A DNA stretch of 59,297 bases from Collinsella sp. (lineage in GTDB: Bacteria > Actinomycetota > Coriobacteriia > Coriobacteriales > Coriobacteriaceae), in NCBI GenBank assembly GCA_031295385.1, contig JAUMOL010000032.1, forward strand, positions 1-59,297, written 5' to 3'. A model generated the notes under the pieces. It did not search any database and was not told the origin of the DNA. It saw nothing but the letters and a program-made list of their open reading frames with translations. Below are positions 40,362-49,763 of the stretch, piece after piece; position 1 is the first letter of the stretch; the number at the start of each line of letters is the position of its first letter. Both the position numbers and the translations under genes were made by a program.

Positions 40362-41276
40362 CTAGTGATACAGCCCCGGCTGGTAGTGATACTCGTTGCT
40401 CACGTGCGGGCACAGCTGCCAAAAGGCGACGGCACTCGCCGCGGCCACGTTGAGCGAATCGACCCCGTGCGCCATCGGAATACGCACGGCTCGGTCGCAG
40501 CCCGCGATAGTCTTGGCGCCCAGGCCGGCACCCTCGGTGCCCATAAAGATCGCCAGGCGATCAACCTCCTGCAGCGCAGGATCGTCCAGCGAAACGGAGT
40601 CGTCCGTCAGTGCCATCGCAGCGCACGAAAAACCGGCTTCGTGCAGTGCCGCCAGGCCATCGTGCGGCCACACACGAGCCTCGCTGCCAATACGCGTCCA
40701 CGGCACCTGAAACACCGTGCCCATGCTCACGCGGGCCGAGCGACGGTACAGCGGGTCGCAGCACGTCGGACTGACCAAAATACCGTCGACATTGAGCGCG
40801 GCGGCCGAGCGGAAAATCGCACCCACGTTCGTGTGGTCGACAATACCCTCGAGCACGCACACGCGCACCGGGCGCTCCCCCGCCGCCTCAACGACGCCAC
40901 CCAAGAACTCATCAACCGGAATCTGCCGCGGGCGACGAAACGCCGCGAGCGCACCGCGCGTCACGTTAAAGCCCGTCAGCTGCTCCATGAGTTCCATGGA
41001 AGCCACGAACACAGGAACCGGACCTGCGCCCTCGCGCACAACCAGGCGCTCAAACAGCGGCATCATCTGGTCGAGCCAGCGTTCGCCCAAAAGAAAGCTC
41101 ACCGGCTCATATCCGGCGCGAACCGCGCGCTCGATAACCTTGGCACTCTCGGCGATAAAGATGCCCTTTTGCGGCTCTAGCACGCAGCGCAGTTCACGCT
41201 CGGTCAGTCGCACGTAGGCATCGAGCCGCTCGTCCTCGAGCGAATCAATTCGCAGAACCTCAACGGCATCAGTCAT
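40362..41276 (-). CDS. SPOUT-class RNA 2'-O-methyltransferase (TrmH/SpoU family)
   Basis: A 304-residue SpoU-family enzyme. An N-terminal substrate-binding domain covers about 1-130. The knotted SAM domain follows with ILEGIVDHTNVGAIFRSAAAL-type motif 1 (split here as VDHTNVGAIFRSA), FMGTEGAGLG as motif 2 and IPMAHGVDSLNVAAASAV as motif 3. It methylates ribose in rRNA or tRNA; the exact site is unknown. The ATG at 41276 has AGG five bases upstream. Related proteins include RlmB-like and TsnR-like resistance methyltransferases. Confidence 0.88.
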   Translation of the reverse strand: MTDAVEVLRIDSLEDERLDAYVRLTERELRCVLEPQKGIFIAESAKVIERAVRAGYEPVSFLLGERWLDQMMPLFERLVVREGAGPVPVFVASMELMEQLTGFNVTRGALAAFRRPRQIPVDEFLGGVVEAAGERPVRVCVLEGIVDHTNVGAIFRSAAALNVDGILVSPTCCDPLYRRSARVSMGTVFQVPWTRIGSEARVWPHDGLAALHEAGFSCAAMALTDDSVSLDDPALQEVDRLAIFMGTEGAGLGAKTIAGCDRAVRIPMAHGVDSLNVAAASAVAFWQLCPHVSNEYHYQPGLYH

Positions 41277-41385
41277 AGCAGCCTGCCCGCACCCTTCTTT
41301 ACAGCACATCTATACCAAACGAGGCGACGCTAAGCGCCGCCCCATACATTCAATCAACCCGATAATACCGTTCACGCCAGGCGAT

Positions 41386-41904
41386 TTACGCCTCAACGCG
41401 ACGATACGTCACGAACTCATAATCGACACCCTCGTCGCCCTCGCCCGAGGCAATCGTGGCAACACCGCCACGCCACGCAATCTCCCACGCGGGATCGGCG
41501 TCCAAATCGGGAAAGTACGTGTCCACGGCATGAGTGCAATGGTTGTGCGTGACCTCGGCCTCGGCGCAATACGGCAAAAACTGCCGATACACCTCGCCGC
41601 CACCGATCACCCAGGCAACGGGCTCATCGGCAACCGCGGCGAGCGCCTCGTCGATGCTATGCACCACGTCGACGCCCTCGACAGCAAAATCCTCGTCGCG
41701 GGTAAGCACGATATTGCGACGGTTCTTGAGTGGACGCCCACCGGGAAAACTCAGCAGCGTCTTGCGCCCCATGATGACCGGGCAGCCCTTGGTGCAGGCC
41801 ACAAAATGGCGCATGTCGGCGCGATTGGACACCACCATGTCGCCCTCGCACCCAATGCCCCAATCGTCACACACGGCAACGATAGCAGATAGCTTACACG
41901 TCAT
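41386..41904 (-). CDS. folA: Dihydrofolate reductase
   Basis: A 172-residue NADPH-dependent enzyme that regenerates tetrahydrofolate, the partner of thymidylate synthase. IVAVCDDWGIG is the N-terminal Met20-loop region, the acidic active-site residue is in SNRADMRHF, and IMGRKTLLSFPGGRPL and WVIGGGEVYRQFL are standard motifs. The ATG at 41904 has AGGTGG five bases upstream. It follows thyA by nine bases, the classic thyA-folA operon. The VVSNRADMR stretch differs from the more common LPxDMxxF. Confidence 0.93.
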   Translation of the reverse strand: MTCKLSAIVAVCDDWGIGCEGDMVVSNRADMRHFVACTKGCPVIMGRKTLLSFPGGRPLKNRRNIVLTRDEDFAVEGVDVVHSIDEALAAVADEPVAWVIGGGEVYRQFLPYCAEAEVTHNHCTHAVDTYFPDLDADPAWEIAWRGGVATIASGEGDEGVDYEFVTYRRVEA

Positions 41905-41913
41905 GAGCACCAC

Positions 41914-42762
41914 CTACACCGCAATGGGAATGTTCTTGACCTGCGGGCCGTGCTCATAGCCCTCGACGATCAGGTCATCGGTCGTAAACGCATAGAAGTC
42001 ATGCACATCGGGGTTGAGCGTTACCTTGGGTGCCGCAAACTGCGGACGCTCGATAAGTTCGCGGACAATATCGACATGACGGTCGTAGATATGGGCGTCG
42101 GCGATCACATGCAGCAGCTCGCCGGGAATCATATCGATCGACTGCGCAACCATCATCAGCAAGATGGCGTACTGGCACACATTCCAGTTGTTCGCGGCCA
42201 AAATGTCCTGGCTGCGCTGGTTGAGAATCATGTTGAGCGTCGGCTTGTCGTCCTGCGGGCGCTGCGTGACGTTATAGGTCACGCTGTACGCGCACGGATA
42301 CAGGTGCATCTCGGACAGGTCGCTAAACACATACGTGTTGGTCATGATGCGGCGACTGTACGGTGTGTGCTTAAGATCGTACAGCACTCGGTCCATCTGG
42401 TCGAAATCGCCCTCGGCATAATGGCTCTTCTGGCCAATCTGGTACCCGTAGGCCTTGCCGATGGAGCCGGTCTCGTCGGCCCACTCATCCCAAATATGGC
42501 TGTTGAGGTCATGGACGTTATTGGACTTCTTTTGATAGATCCACAAAATCTCGTCCATCGCAGACTTAAGCGCCGTGCGGCGCAGGGTGAGCGCAGGGAA
42601 CTCCTCGCGCAGGTCGTAGCGCGCCGTAACGCCAAAGTTTTTAATGGTATAGGCAGGGGTGCCGTCCTCCCACACCGGACGGACCTTTTGGCCCTCGGTG
42701 GTGGTGCCATGGTCCAGAATGTCGCGGCACATGGATACAAACTGTTGATCAGCTTTGCTCAT
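41914..42762 (-). CDS. thyA: Thymidylate synthase
   Basis: A 282-residue enzyme that methylates dUMP to dTMP with methylene-tetrahydrofolate. The catalytic Cys is in LYPCAYS; the usual neighbouring His (PCH) is Ala here, as in a subset of ThyA proteins. The paired Arg for dUMP is in YSRRIMTN, QRSQDILAANNWN holds the Arg/Asp/Asn cluster, and DAHIYDRHVD is the usual His/Tyr stretch. GGAGG four bases upstream sets the ATG at 42762. It leads the thyA-folA operon. Confidence 0.94.
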   Translation of the reverse strand: MSKADQQFVSMCRDILDHGTTTEGQKVRPVWEDGTPAYTIKNFGVTARYDLREEFPALTLRRTALKSAMDEILWIYQKKSNNVHDLNSHIWDEWADETGSIGKAYGYQIGQKSHYAEGDFDQMDRVLYDLKHTPYSRRIMTNTYVFSDLSEMHLYPCAYSVTYNVTQRPQDDKPTLNMILNQRSQDILAANNWNVCQYAILLMMVAQSIDMIPGELLHVIADAHIYDRHVDIVRELIERPQFAAPKVTLNPDVHDFYAFTTDDLIVEGYEHGPQVKNIPIAV

Positions 42763-42851
42763 TGACCCTCCTGTCAGTCGCCTACAAGCGAGATTCATTG
42801 TAGCCCAGGCGCACGCGGCCCCACAGCCCAAACATAAGCCCTCATTTTCTG

Positions 42852-42914
42852 ACATATGCCAGAAATTCCTTGCGCAAATCCGCACGTTCGCTATTCTATT
42901 GTTGACATATGTCA
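42852..42914. promoter_or_regulatory. Promoter with paired TGACATATGTCA-type operators for the DUF134-NifX gene
   Basis: TGACATATGTCA at 42903-42914 is a perfect 12-bp palindrome. TGACATATGCCA at 42852-42863 is the same site with one change, exactly 51 bases upstream. Between them TTGCGC (42872-42877) and TATTCT (42894-42899), spaced 16 bases, form a plausible promoter. Binding at both sites could repress by bridging. The gene downstream has an N-terminal helix-turn-helix domain, so self-regulation is possible. Confidence 0.6.
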
Positions 42915-42928
42915 GATTTGGAGAGTGT

Positions 42929-43693
42929 ATGGCAGGAAGACGAGAAAAATTACGCCGCGTTGGGATCATCCCCGAATACCGCGGCTTTACCCCCGACGGC
43001 CTTGCCAGCGGAGACGCCATCGAGATGACGGTCGATGAGCTCGAAGTCCTGCGCCTATGCGACCTCGAAAGCCTCAATCAGCAGACCGTTGCCCAGCAAA
43101 TGGGCATCGCCCGTGCCACCGTGGCGGCAATCTGCAGCCGCGCACATCGCAAGGTGGCAAACGCGCTGGTCAATGGACGGGCGGTTGTCATCGAGGGCGG
43201 CAATATCGCATACTCCCCCATCACCACCACAACGGCCGCATGGCCAGCAAAGGAGGTCGACACCATGAGGGTGGCAACCACGTACGACAACGGCAACATC
43301 TTTATGCACTTTGGCCGCAGCGAGCAGTTCAAGATCTACGACATTCAGGACGGCAAGGTGCTCAACGAGCAGGTCGTGGGCACCGGCGGCACCGGTCACG
43401 GCGCCCTGGCGAGCCTACTCGCCAACGGCGGCGTGGACACGCTCATCTGCGGCGGCATCGGCGGTGGCGCTATCAACGCGCTTGCTCAAGCCGGCATCAC
43501 GGTATATGCAGGTGCCCAAGGCAACTGCGACGCTTGCGTCGAGGCACTTATCTCCGGCACGCTCGCACAGAACGGCGAGGCCACGTGCAGCTGCCACGGC
43601 CATGACCACGAGACCGCCTATGAGCACGGCGAATCCTGTGGTTGCCACGGCCATCACGAGCACGAGGGCCACGAGGGCTGCGGCTGCCACTAA
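42929..43693 (+). CDS. DUF134 helix-turn-helix fused to NifX/NifB-type cofactor domain, His/Cys-rich tail
   Basis: A 254-residue protein. Residues 1-100 match DUF134 (YRGFTPDG, DELEVLRLCDLESL, then a helix-turn-helix QQTVAQQMGIARATVAAI). Residues 113-215 match the dinitrogenase iron-molybdenum cofactor domain (HFGRSEQFKIYDI, GGTGHGALASLLANGGVD, CGGIGGGAINALAQAG). The last 35 residues are packed with His and Cys, likely binding metal. GGAG five bases before the ATG gives the start. A second strong ribosome site, AAGGAGG, lies eight bases before an in-frame ATG at 43265 (Met113), the first residue of the NifX domain, so a short product is likely too. A metal- or redox-responsive role is inferred; no nitrogenase genes are seen. 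Confidence 0.85.
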   Translation: MAGRREKLRRVGIIPEYRGFTPDGLASGDAIEMTVDELEVLRLCDLESLNQQTVAQQMGIARATVAAICSRAHRKVANALVNGRAVVIEGGNIAYSPITTTTAAWPAKEVDTMRVATTYDNGNIFMHFGRSEQFKIYDIQDGKVLNEQVVGTGGTGHGALASLLANGGVDTLICGGIGGGAINALAQAGITVYAGAQGNCDACVEALISGTLAQNGEATCSCHGHDHETAYEHGESCGCHGHHEHEGHEGCGCH

Positions 43694-43756
43694 CGGCACG
43701 GCACCGTGAACTTGGGGCGCGACACCGAACGCAACCCAACAATCAAAGCCAACAAT

Positions 43757-43789
43757 AAAGGCCACCCGGTAGCTACCGAGTGGCCTTTG
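43757..43789. terminator. Bidirectional terminator between the DUF134-NifX gene and ffh
   Basis: AAAGGCCACcCGGT pairs with ACCGaGTGGCCTTT around AGCT, with one internal mismatch. It serves the convergent genes on both sides. Confidence 0.75.
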
Positions 43790-43813
43790 CCATATCAAGC
43801 TGGAATTACAGCA

Positions 43814-45289
43814 CTATTTCTTATTACGCATCTGCGCTTCCATCTGGCGCAGCAGGTCCATATCGGACTTGGGACCGCCCGTACCCAGGCCGCCCATGCC
43901 GCCCAGACCCATAGCGTCCAGGCCAGGGATATTGGGCATGCGCATCTTCTTGCCCTTCTTACCCTTCTTGCCCTTCTTGCCGCCGGCCTGTGCCTGATTG
44001 GCCATCGAGCGCATGCGGCCCATCATCTTGTTCATCTCGCCCCACTGCTTCATAAGGCTATTGACCTCGGTGGGAGTCACGCCGGCGCCCTTGGCGATAC
44101 GGGCGCGGCGCTGGCCGTTGATGATGGAGGGACGCAGGCGCTCCTCCTTGGTCATCGACATGATGATGGCCTCGTTCTTGTCGAAGATGCCCTCGTCCAG
44201 GTTGCCGCCCATCTGGTTGAGCGCGCGCTGGCCGCCGGGGAGCATACCCAGGATGCCCTTCATGCCGCCCATCTTCTTGACAGCCTTCATCTGGTCGAGC
44301 ATGTCGTTCATGGTAAAGCCCTCGCGCAGCATACGCTCGGCAGCCTCGAGCTGCTCGGCGTCGGCCGCCTCCTGGGCCTTCTCGATGATGCCGACAACAT
44401 CGCCCATGCCCAAGATTCGCTTGGCCATTCGGTCGGGATAGAACGGCTCCAGCGAATCGGGCTTTTCGCCCATGCTCACGAACTTGATGGGCTTGCCGGT
44501 CACCTGGCGCACGGAAAGCGCGCCACCGCCACGGGCGTCGCCGTCGAGCTTGGAGATGATCACGCCGTCAAAATCGGTGCGCTCGGCGAAGGTCGAGACA
44601 ACGTTGACGATATCCTGGCCGGTCATGGCATCGACGACCATCAGCACCTGATCGGGCTTGACGGCCTTCTTGATGTCCACGGCCTCCTGCATCATCTGCT
44701 CGTCGATCTGAAGACGACCGGCGGTATCGACGATGACCACGTCGCGCAGGTGGTCGACGGCCTCCTGGATGGCGCCCTTGGCGATATCGACCGGGTGCTC
44801 GCCGTCACCGCGGAAGACCGGAACGCCGATCTCTCCGCCAAGCGTGGCCAGCTGGTCGGCAGCGGCGGGACGATAGACGTCGCACGCGGCGAGTAGCGGT
44901 GAGCGACCCTGCTTCTTGAGCAGATAAGCCAGCTTTACAGCTGCCGTAGTCTTACCGGAGCCCTGCAGGCCCACGAGCATGATGACATTGGGGATGCGGT
45001 TACTAAAGACGAGCTTGCTCTCGGTGGAACCGAGCATCTCGGTGAGCTCGTCGAGCACGATCTTGACGACGTTTTGCGCCGGCGACAGCGACTCCATGAC
45101 CTCGGCGGTCATGCAGCGCTCCTTGGTCTTGGCGACAAACTCCTTGACGACCTTAAAGTTGACGTCGGCCTCGAGCAACGCCATGCGAATGTCACGCATG
45201 GCAGAGGTGATATCGGCCTCGGTCAGCTTACCCTTGCCGCGCAGGCGGTCAAATGTGTCGTTGAGGCGATCGCTCAGAGAATCAAACAC
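43814..45289 (-). CDS. ffh: Signal recognition particle protein Ffh
   Basis: A 491-residue SRP54 GTPase that delivers membrane proteins to FtsY. The N-domain covers 1-90, and the G-domain has GLQGSGKTT at 107-115, DTAGRLQID and a KLDGDARGGG loop. The Met-rich M-domain binds signal peptides and SRP RNA (about 320-435). The tail carries four GKK repeats and Met/Gly-rich segments. The start is GTG at 45289 with AAGGAG six bases upstream. It follows ftsY by 10 bases in smc-ftsY-ffh. Confidence 0.96.
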   Translation of the reverse strand: MFDSLSDRLNDTFDRLRGKGKLTEADITSAMRDIRMALLEADVNFKVVKEFVAKTKERCMTAEVMESLSPAQNVVKIVLDELTEMLGSTESKLVFSNRIPNVIMLVGLQGSGKTTAAVKLAYLLKKQGRSPLLAACDVYRPAAADQLATLGGEIGVPVFRGDGEHPVDIAKGAIQEAVDHLRDVVIVDTAGRLQIDEQMMQEAVDIKKAVKPDQVLMVVDAMTGQDIVNVVSTFAERTDFDGVIISKLDGDARGGGALSVRQVTGKPIKFVSMGEKPDSLEPFYPDRMAKRILGMGDVVGIIEKAQEAADAEQLEAAERMLREGFTMNDMLDQMKAVKKMGGMKGILGMLPGGQRALNQMGGNLDEGIFDKNEAIIMSMTKEERLRPSIINGQRRARIAKGAGVTPTEVNSLMKQWGEMNKMMGRMRSMANQAQAGGKKGKKGKKGKKMRMPNIPGLDAMGLGGMGGLGTGGPKSDMDLLRQMEAQMRNKK

Positions 45290-45299
45290 TAGTCACTCC

Positions 45300-46217
45300 T
45301 TAGTTGGACTCGCCCACCAGGGCGCGGCAGAAATCTTTGGCATTAAACTCCTGCAGGTCATCGACATGCTCGCCCACGCCGATGCGCAGGATGGGAAGCT
45401 TGAGCTTCTCGGCCACGGCCATGGCGATACCGCCCTTAGCCGTACCGTCGAGCTTTGTCATGATAATACCGTCCAGGCCAAGCGCCTCGTTAAACTCGAG
45501 CGCCTGGTTCAGACCGTTTTGGCCAGTGGCGGCATCGATCACAAGCACGACCGAGACCGGCATGGGACCGGCGGCCATATTGGCGGCGCGCTTACGGGTC
45601 ACATTGACCACCTTGGCAAGCTCGCGCATGAGCTCGGGGCTCGTGTGCAGGCGGCCGGCGGTATCGATAAGCACCAGGTCGCTGCCGCGCTTATCGGCCT
45701 CGTCGAGCACGTCATAGCAAACGCTTGCCGGGTCGGAGCCGCGGTCGCGCTTGATGACGGGAACGCCGGCGCGCTGGCCCCACACATCGAGCTGCTCGAT
45801 GGCGGCGGCGCGAAAGGTATCGGCCGAGCCGATCACGACGTTCTTGCCGCGGGCAGCCATGGCACTCGCGATCTTGCCGACCGTCGTGGTCTTGCCGGCA
45901 CCGTTAATGCCCACAAACAGCACGCAGCTCGGCGTGTCGGCGAACGGATCGCGCTCAACGGGAACAAAATGCTGCTCGAGCTGCTCGGCCAGGGCGCGAC
46001 GGAGTTGCGGGGCGGTCTTGAGGTTCTTCTTGGCCGCGGCATCGCGCAGGTCATCGGACACCTTGATCGCGACCTCGGCACCCATGTCACCCATGACGAG
46101 AGTGTCCTCTAGGTCCTCCCAAAAATCCTCGTCGACCTCGCCGCCAAAATAAAAGACCTCGTTGAGGGCCTCGCGGCTGCGCTCAAGTCCACGCGAGAGA
46201 GCATCGAAGAATCCCAT
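45300..46217 (-). CDS. ftsY: Signal recognition particle receptor FtsY
   Basis: A 305-residue NG-domain GTPase that docks SRP at the membrane. GINGAGKTTT is at about 103-112, DTAGRLHTSPELM at about 185, and TKLDGTAKGGIAM near 260. It lacks the long acidic A-domain of E. coli FtsY, as in many Gram-positives. The ATG overlaps the smc stop by one base (TAATG). Confidence 0.96.
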   Translation of the reverse strand: MGFFDALSRGLERSREALNEVFYFGGEVDEDFWEDLEDTLVMGDMGAEVAIKVSDDLRDAAAKKNLKTAPQLRRALAEQLEQHFVPVERDPFADTPSCVLFVGINGAGKTTTVGKIASAMAARGKNVVIGSADTFRAAAIEQLDVWGQRAGVPVIKRDRGSDPASVCYDVLDEADKRGSDLVLIDTAGRLHTSPELMRELAKVVNVTRKRAANMAAGPMPVSVVLVIDAATGQNGLNQALEFNEALGLDGIIMTKLDGTAKGGIAMAVAEKLKLPILRIGVGEHVDDLQEFNAKDFCRALVGESN

Positions 46218-49200
46218 TATGCATTCACGACCTTTCCGGTTTCGCGATCGAGTTTTTGCGAGACGACGCGACTGACGCCGTCGGCTTGCATCGAGACGCC
46301 ATAGAGGACGTCAGCGTCCTCCATAGTACGGCGCTGATGCGAAATGACCAAGAGCTGCGTATCGGAACGCAGCACATCGAGCGCGCCAATGAGCTTGGAC
46401 AGGTTGGCGTCATCAAGCGCCGCCTCGACCTCGTCCAGCACATAGAACGGCACCGTGCGCGTGCGGTACACGGCAAAGAGCAGGGCGAGCGCCGTCAGAC
46501 TCTTCTCGCCGCCCGACATAAGCATCATCTTGGTGATGCGCTTGCCGCGCGGCTGCGCCACGACCTCGATACCCGTCTCGGCAGGATGCTCGGGATCGGT
46601 CATCTCCAGATGAGCCTGACCGCCCGGGAAGAGCATGGCGAAGATCTCGCGGAAGTTCGCATCGACCTTCTCAAACGTCACCAGGAACGCCTTGCGCATC
46701 TTACGGTCGATGGCCACGGTGATCTTGGTGAGCGCCTTGCGCGCGCTTTCCAGATCGGCCAGCTGCTCCTCGATGTAGTCGGCGCGGCGCTTGAGCAGCT
46801 CGTACTCCTCCATGGCAACTTGGTTAACAGGACCAAGGTTGTTGATCTGGCGCACAAGCTGGTTGAGTTCGCGCTCAGCGGCATCGCGGTCCGTGGGCGC
46901 CGGAAGCATGAGCGCTTCCTCGAGTACCGTGGTGCCATCGGCGGTAATGGCCTTAATGGCGGCCTCTACCTGCACCTCGAGCTTGCCACGCGCGACCTTG
47001 AACTCGTTTTGCGTGGCGGAGGCGGTATCGACTCGCTCCTTAGCGCGGGCAACCTCTGCCTTGGCATCCTCGATGGTCTTCTTGAGCGAAGCGGAGTCCG
47101 CCTCCTCCAGAGAGGCCTGGTCACGCAGGCGCGCTGCCCAATCCGACGCGCGCTCCAGCAGGGCCGAATAACGCTCGTGCATGGGATCAACGCGCAGGCG
47201 CAGCAGCTCGAGCGAGCGCGAAGCCTGGTGTGTTCCGCGGATACGACGATCGATGCCCTCCAGGCGATGCTCCAGGTCGGGCACACGGCCCTTCAGCGAA
47301 CGCAGGCGCTCGCTCGTCTGAGCCAGGCGCACCTTGGCATCGGCGAGCTTGCCGGCTGCCTCGGAATCGTCACGGCGCACGCGATCGAGCTCGTCGTTGG
47401 CTTCGGCAATCTGGAGACCCAGGTCGCTTGCCTGCGCACGGGCCTCGTCGCGCGAACGGGTGAGCTCGTCAACGCGCGGACGCGCAGCGCGAACGGCCTC
47501 GGCGGCCTGCTCACGGCGCTTGGAGATGCGCACGCGTTCGACCTCGGCATTGTTGGCACTTTGCTCCAAGCGGCCGATCTCGGAAAGCAGCGAGCGGCGC
47601 TCGCCCTCAAGACGGGCGATCTCGCCGGCGGCATCGCCCTCGGCGGCACGCGCCTCCTCGACGGCCGCATTGGCCTCGACGACCTGATCCGACACATGCT
47701 CAAACACGGCAGATAGATCGGGCTCCAGGCCCTCCAGCTCGCGAATGCGACGCTTGCGCTCCAGAGCACCCGAAGCCTCGCCGGCATCAAGCCCCACACG
47801 CACCAGGCCGCCGCAGGCGACGCGGGCGCCATCGGAGGTCACGTAAGTCACGCCGTCAACGACCGGCGCCGACAGCGCGGCAGAAAGATCGTCCACTACG
47901 TAATAGCCGCCGAGCAGCGCCTCGACGACGGGTCCGTAGCCTGCGCGCACGGACAGACGATCAACCAGACGGGTACCGGCAGCGCCCTCGGCGGCAGCAG
48001 AGCCACTCACGCCGCGCGCCACCAGCAGCGCCTCACCCGAGGCCTTCTTTTGGTCCAGAGCCGCACGACCGGCACGCTCAAGCGTGGCGGCGTCATCAAA
48101 CAGCAGCGCATCGATATCGCCGGCGAGCAATTGCTCAACCAGGCCCTCAAGTTCGCGCGGGGCCTCCAGCACGTCGCCCAGACGACCCAAGACATCGTCG
48201 CCCAGCGCACCCACCAGACGGCTCACGAGCGGCGAGCTGTCGGCCATGCGGGCATCGAGTTTCTTTTGGCTGGCAAGCTCCGAGCGCACCTCGGACAGCT
48301 TGTTGCGCGCCTCACTCTCACGATTACGCAAGTCCTTCAGGGCTGCACGGGCGACCTCGGTGGCCTCACGCGCATCGGCCTGGGCCTGGCGCGCTTCCTC
48401 AAGAGCACCCTCAAGCTCCTCTGCGCGGTTGCGACGGCTCTCGAGCGAGGCCGTGACCTCCTCGAGCTGCTCGTCAATCTGCTCCAGGCGCGAGGCATAC
48501 ATGTTGTCCTCGACCTCGGCATTGCTCAGCGAGTCCTTCACCTTGGCGAGCTCGAGCGCGGCGTTGTCGCCCACGCGCTGCACATCGCGTTGCTCACGCG
48601 TAAGCTGCGAAATCTGATTGTCGAGCGCCACGCGCCGCTCGTGGAGCTCTGCGGCGGCAGGACCAGCGGCGTCAACGTCCTCCTGGGCCTGCATGTGCGC
48701 GCCGGTCACTTCCTCAAGCTGCGCACGCGCGTCCTCGAGCTCCTCGACCACGCGACGACGCTGATGCTCGGAGCTCGAAATCTGCCCGCGCATGTCAGAC
48801 AGGCGCGACACCATGTTGTGGCCCTTTTCCTCGAGCAGGCGCATGTCGGAGTTAATGCGGCCGACCACATCTTGCATATGGCGGCGCTGCTCGCCCAGAT
48901 CGCCCACAAACAGGCCCTTTTCCTCGAGCATGACCTGGAGCTTCTCGAGCTCGCGCTCCTTTTCGCCCATGCGGTACTGCGCAAGCTCCAGCTCGGCGGC
49001 ACCTTCCTTGGAGCGGCTCTCCAGGTCGTTCCACTGCGACTGCAGCAAACGCAGCTCGTCGACAGCCAGCATCTGCGTAAGCTCGTTCGCGCGCGAAGAC
49101 AGCTCTTTGTACTTACGCGCGCGATCGACCTGACGCTCTAGCGGCCGCAGCTGACGGGCGATCTCCTTATTGATGTCGCGGGCACGCGTCAGGTGCTCGT

Positions 49201-49753
49201 CCATCGACTTAATCTTTTTGAGCGCACGCTCCTTGCGGCGCTTGTGCTTGGAGATGCCGGCGGCCTCCTCGATGAGGGCGCGGCGCTCCTCGGGGCGGCT
49301 CTGCAAAATGGCGTCGAGCTTGCCCTGGCTGATGATGGAATGCGTATCCTTGCCCAGGCCCGAATCGTGCAGGATGTCCTGAATGTCCATCAGGCGGCAC
49401 GGACTCGAGTTGATGAGGTACTCGCTTTCGCCCGAGCGATACATGCGACGGGTGATGGCGACCTCGTCAAAATCGACGGGCAGCATATGGTCCGAGTTAT
49501 CGAGCACCAGTGTGACCTCGGCGACACCCACCGGCTTGCGCGCTGACGAGCCCGAGAAGATGACATCCTCCATGGCCTGGCCGCGCAGCTGCTTGGCGCT
49601 CTGCTCGCCCAGGACCCACAGGATGGAGTCGGAGATGTTCGATTTTCCCGAGCCGTTGGGACCGACGATGACGGTCAGGCCCGGCTCAAACGTCATATGG
49701 GCGCGGTCGGCAAACGACTTGAACCCTTTGAGCGTGAGGGACTTGAGATACAC
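46217..49753 (-). CDS. smc: Chromosome segregation protein SMC
   Basis: A 1178-residue SMC ATPase that compacts and separates chromosomes. Walker A GPNGSGKSN is at 31-39, two long coiled coils (about 165-500 and 670-1020) flank a hinge at about 510-640, and the C-terminal head has LMSGGEKSLTALALLFA and FYVLDEVEAALDDANL. The start is GTG at 49753 with GAGG four bases upstream. It lies 10 bases after rnc. ScpA and ScpB genes are not in the window. Confidence 0.97.
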   Translation of the reverse strand: MYLKSLTLKGFKSFADRAHMTFEPGLTVIVGPNGSGKSNISDSILWVLGEQSAKQLRGQAMEDVIFSGSSARKPVGVAEVTLVLDNSDHMLPVDFDEVAITRRMYRSGESEYLINSSPCRLMDIQDILHDSGLGKDTHSIISQGKLDAILQSRPEERRALIEEAAGISKHKRRKERALKKIKSMDEHLTRARDINKEIARQLRPLERQVDRARKYKELSSRANELTQMLAVDELRLLQSQWNDLESRSKEGAAELELAQYRMGEKERELEKLQVMLEEKGLFVGDLGEQRRHMQDVVGRINSDMRLLEEKGHNMVSRLSDMRGQISSSEHQRRRVVEELEDARAQLEEVTGAHMQAQEDVDAAGPAAAELHERRVALDNQISQLTREQRDVQRVGDNAALELAKVKDSLSNAEVEDNMYASRLEQIDEQLEEVTASLESRRNRAEELEGALEEARQAQADAREATEVARAALKDLRNRESEARNKLSEVRSELASQKKLDARMADSSPLVSRLVGALGDDVLGRLGDVLEAPRELEGLVEQLLAGDIDALLFDDAATLERAGRAALDQKKASGEALLVARGVSGSAAAEGAAGTRLVDRLSVRAGYGPVVEALLGGYYVVDDLSAALSAPVVDGVTYVTSDGARVACGGLVRVGLDAGEASGALERKRRIRELEGLEPDLSAVFEHVSDQVVEANAAVEEARAAEGDAAGEIARLEGERRSLLSEIGRLEQSANNAEVERVRISKRREQAAEAVRAARPRVDELTRSRDEARAQASDLGLQIAEANDELDRVRRDDSEAAGKLADAKVRLAQTSERLRSLKGRVPDLEHRLEGIDRRIRGTHQASRSLELLRLRVDPMHERYSALLERASDWAARLRDQASLEEADSASLKKTIEDAKAEVARAKERVDTASATQNEFKVARGKLEVQVEAAIKAITADGTTVLEEALMLPAPTDRDAAERELNQLVRQINNLGPVNQVAMEEYELLKRRADYIEEQLADLESARKALTKITVAIDRKMRKAFLVTFEKVDANFREIFAMLFPGGQAHLEMTDPEHPAETGIEVVAQPRGKRITKMMLMSGGEKSLTALALLFAVYRTRTVPFYVLDEVEAALDDANLSKLIGALDVLRSDTQLLVISHQRRTMEDADVLYGVSMQADGVSRVVSQKLDRETGKVVNA

Positions 49754-49763
49754 GGTTCCTCGC

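Noticed and set aside
43694..45290. A small SRP RNA gene beside ffh
   Set aside because: No sequence with the conserved GGAA tetraloop and asymmetric loop was recognised in the gap, which is filled by a terminator.
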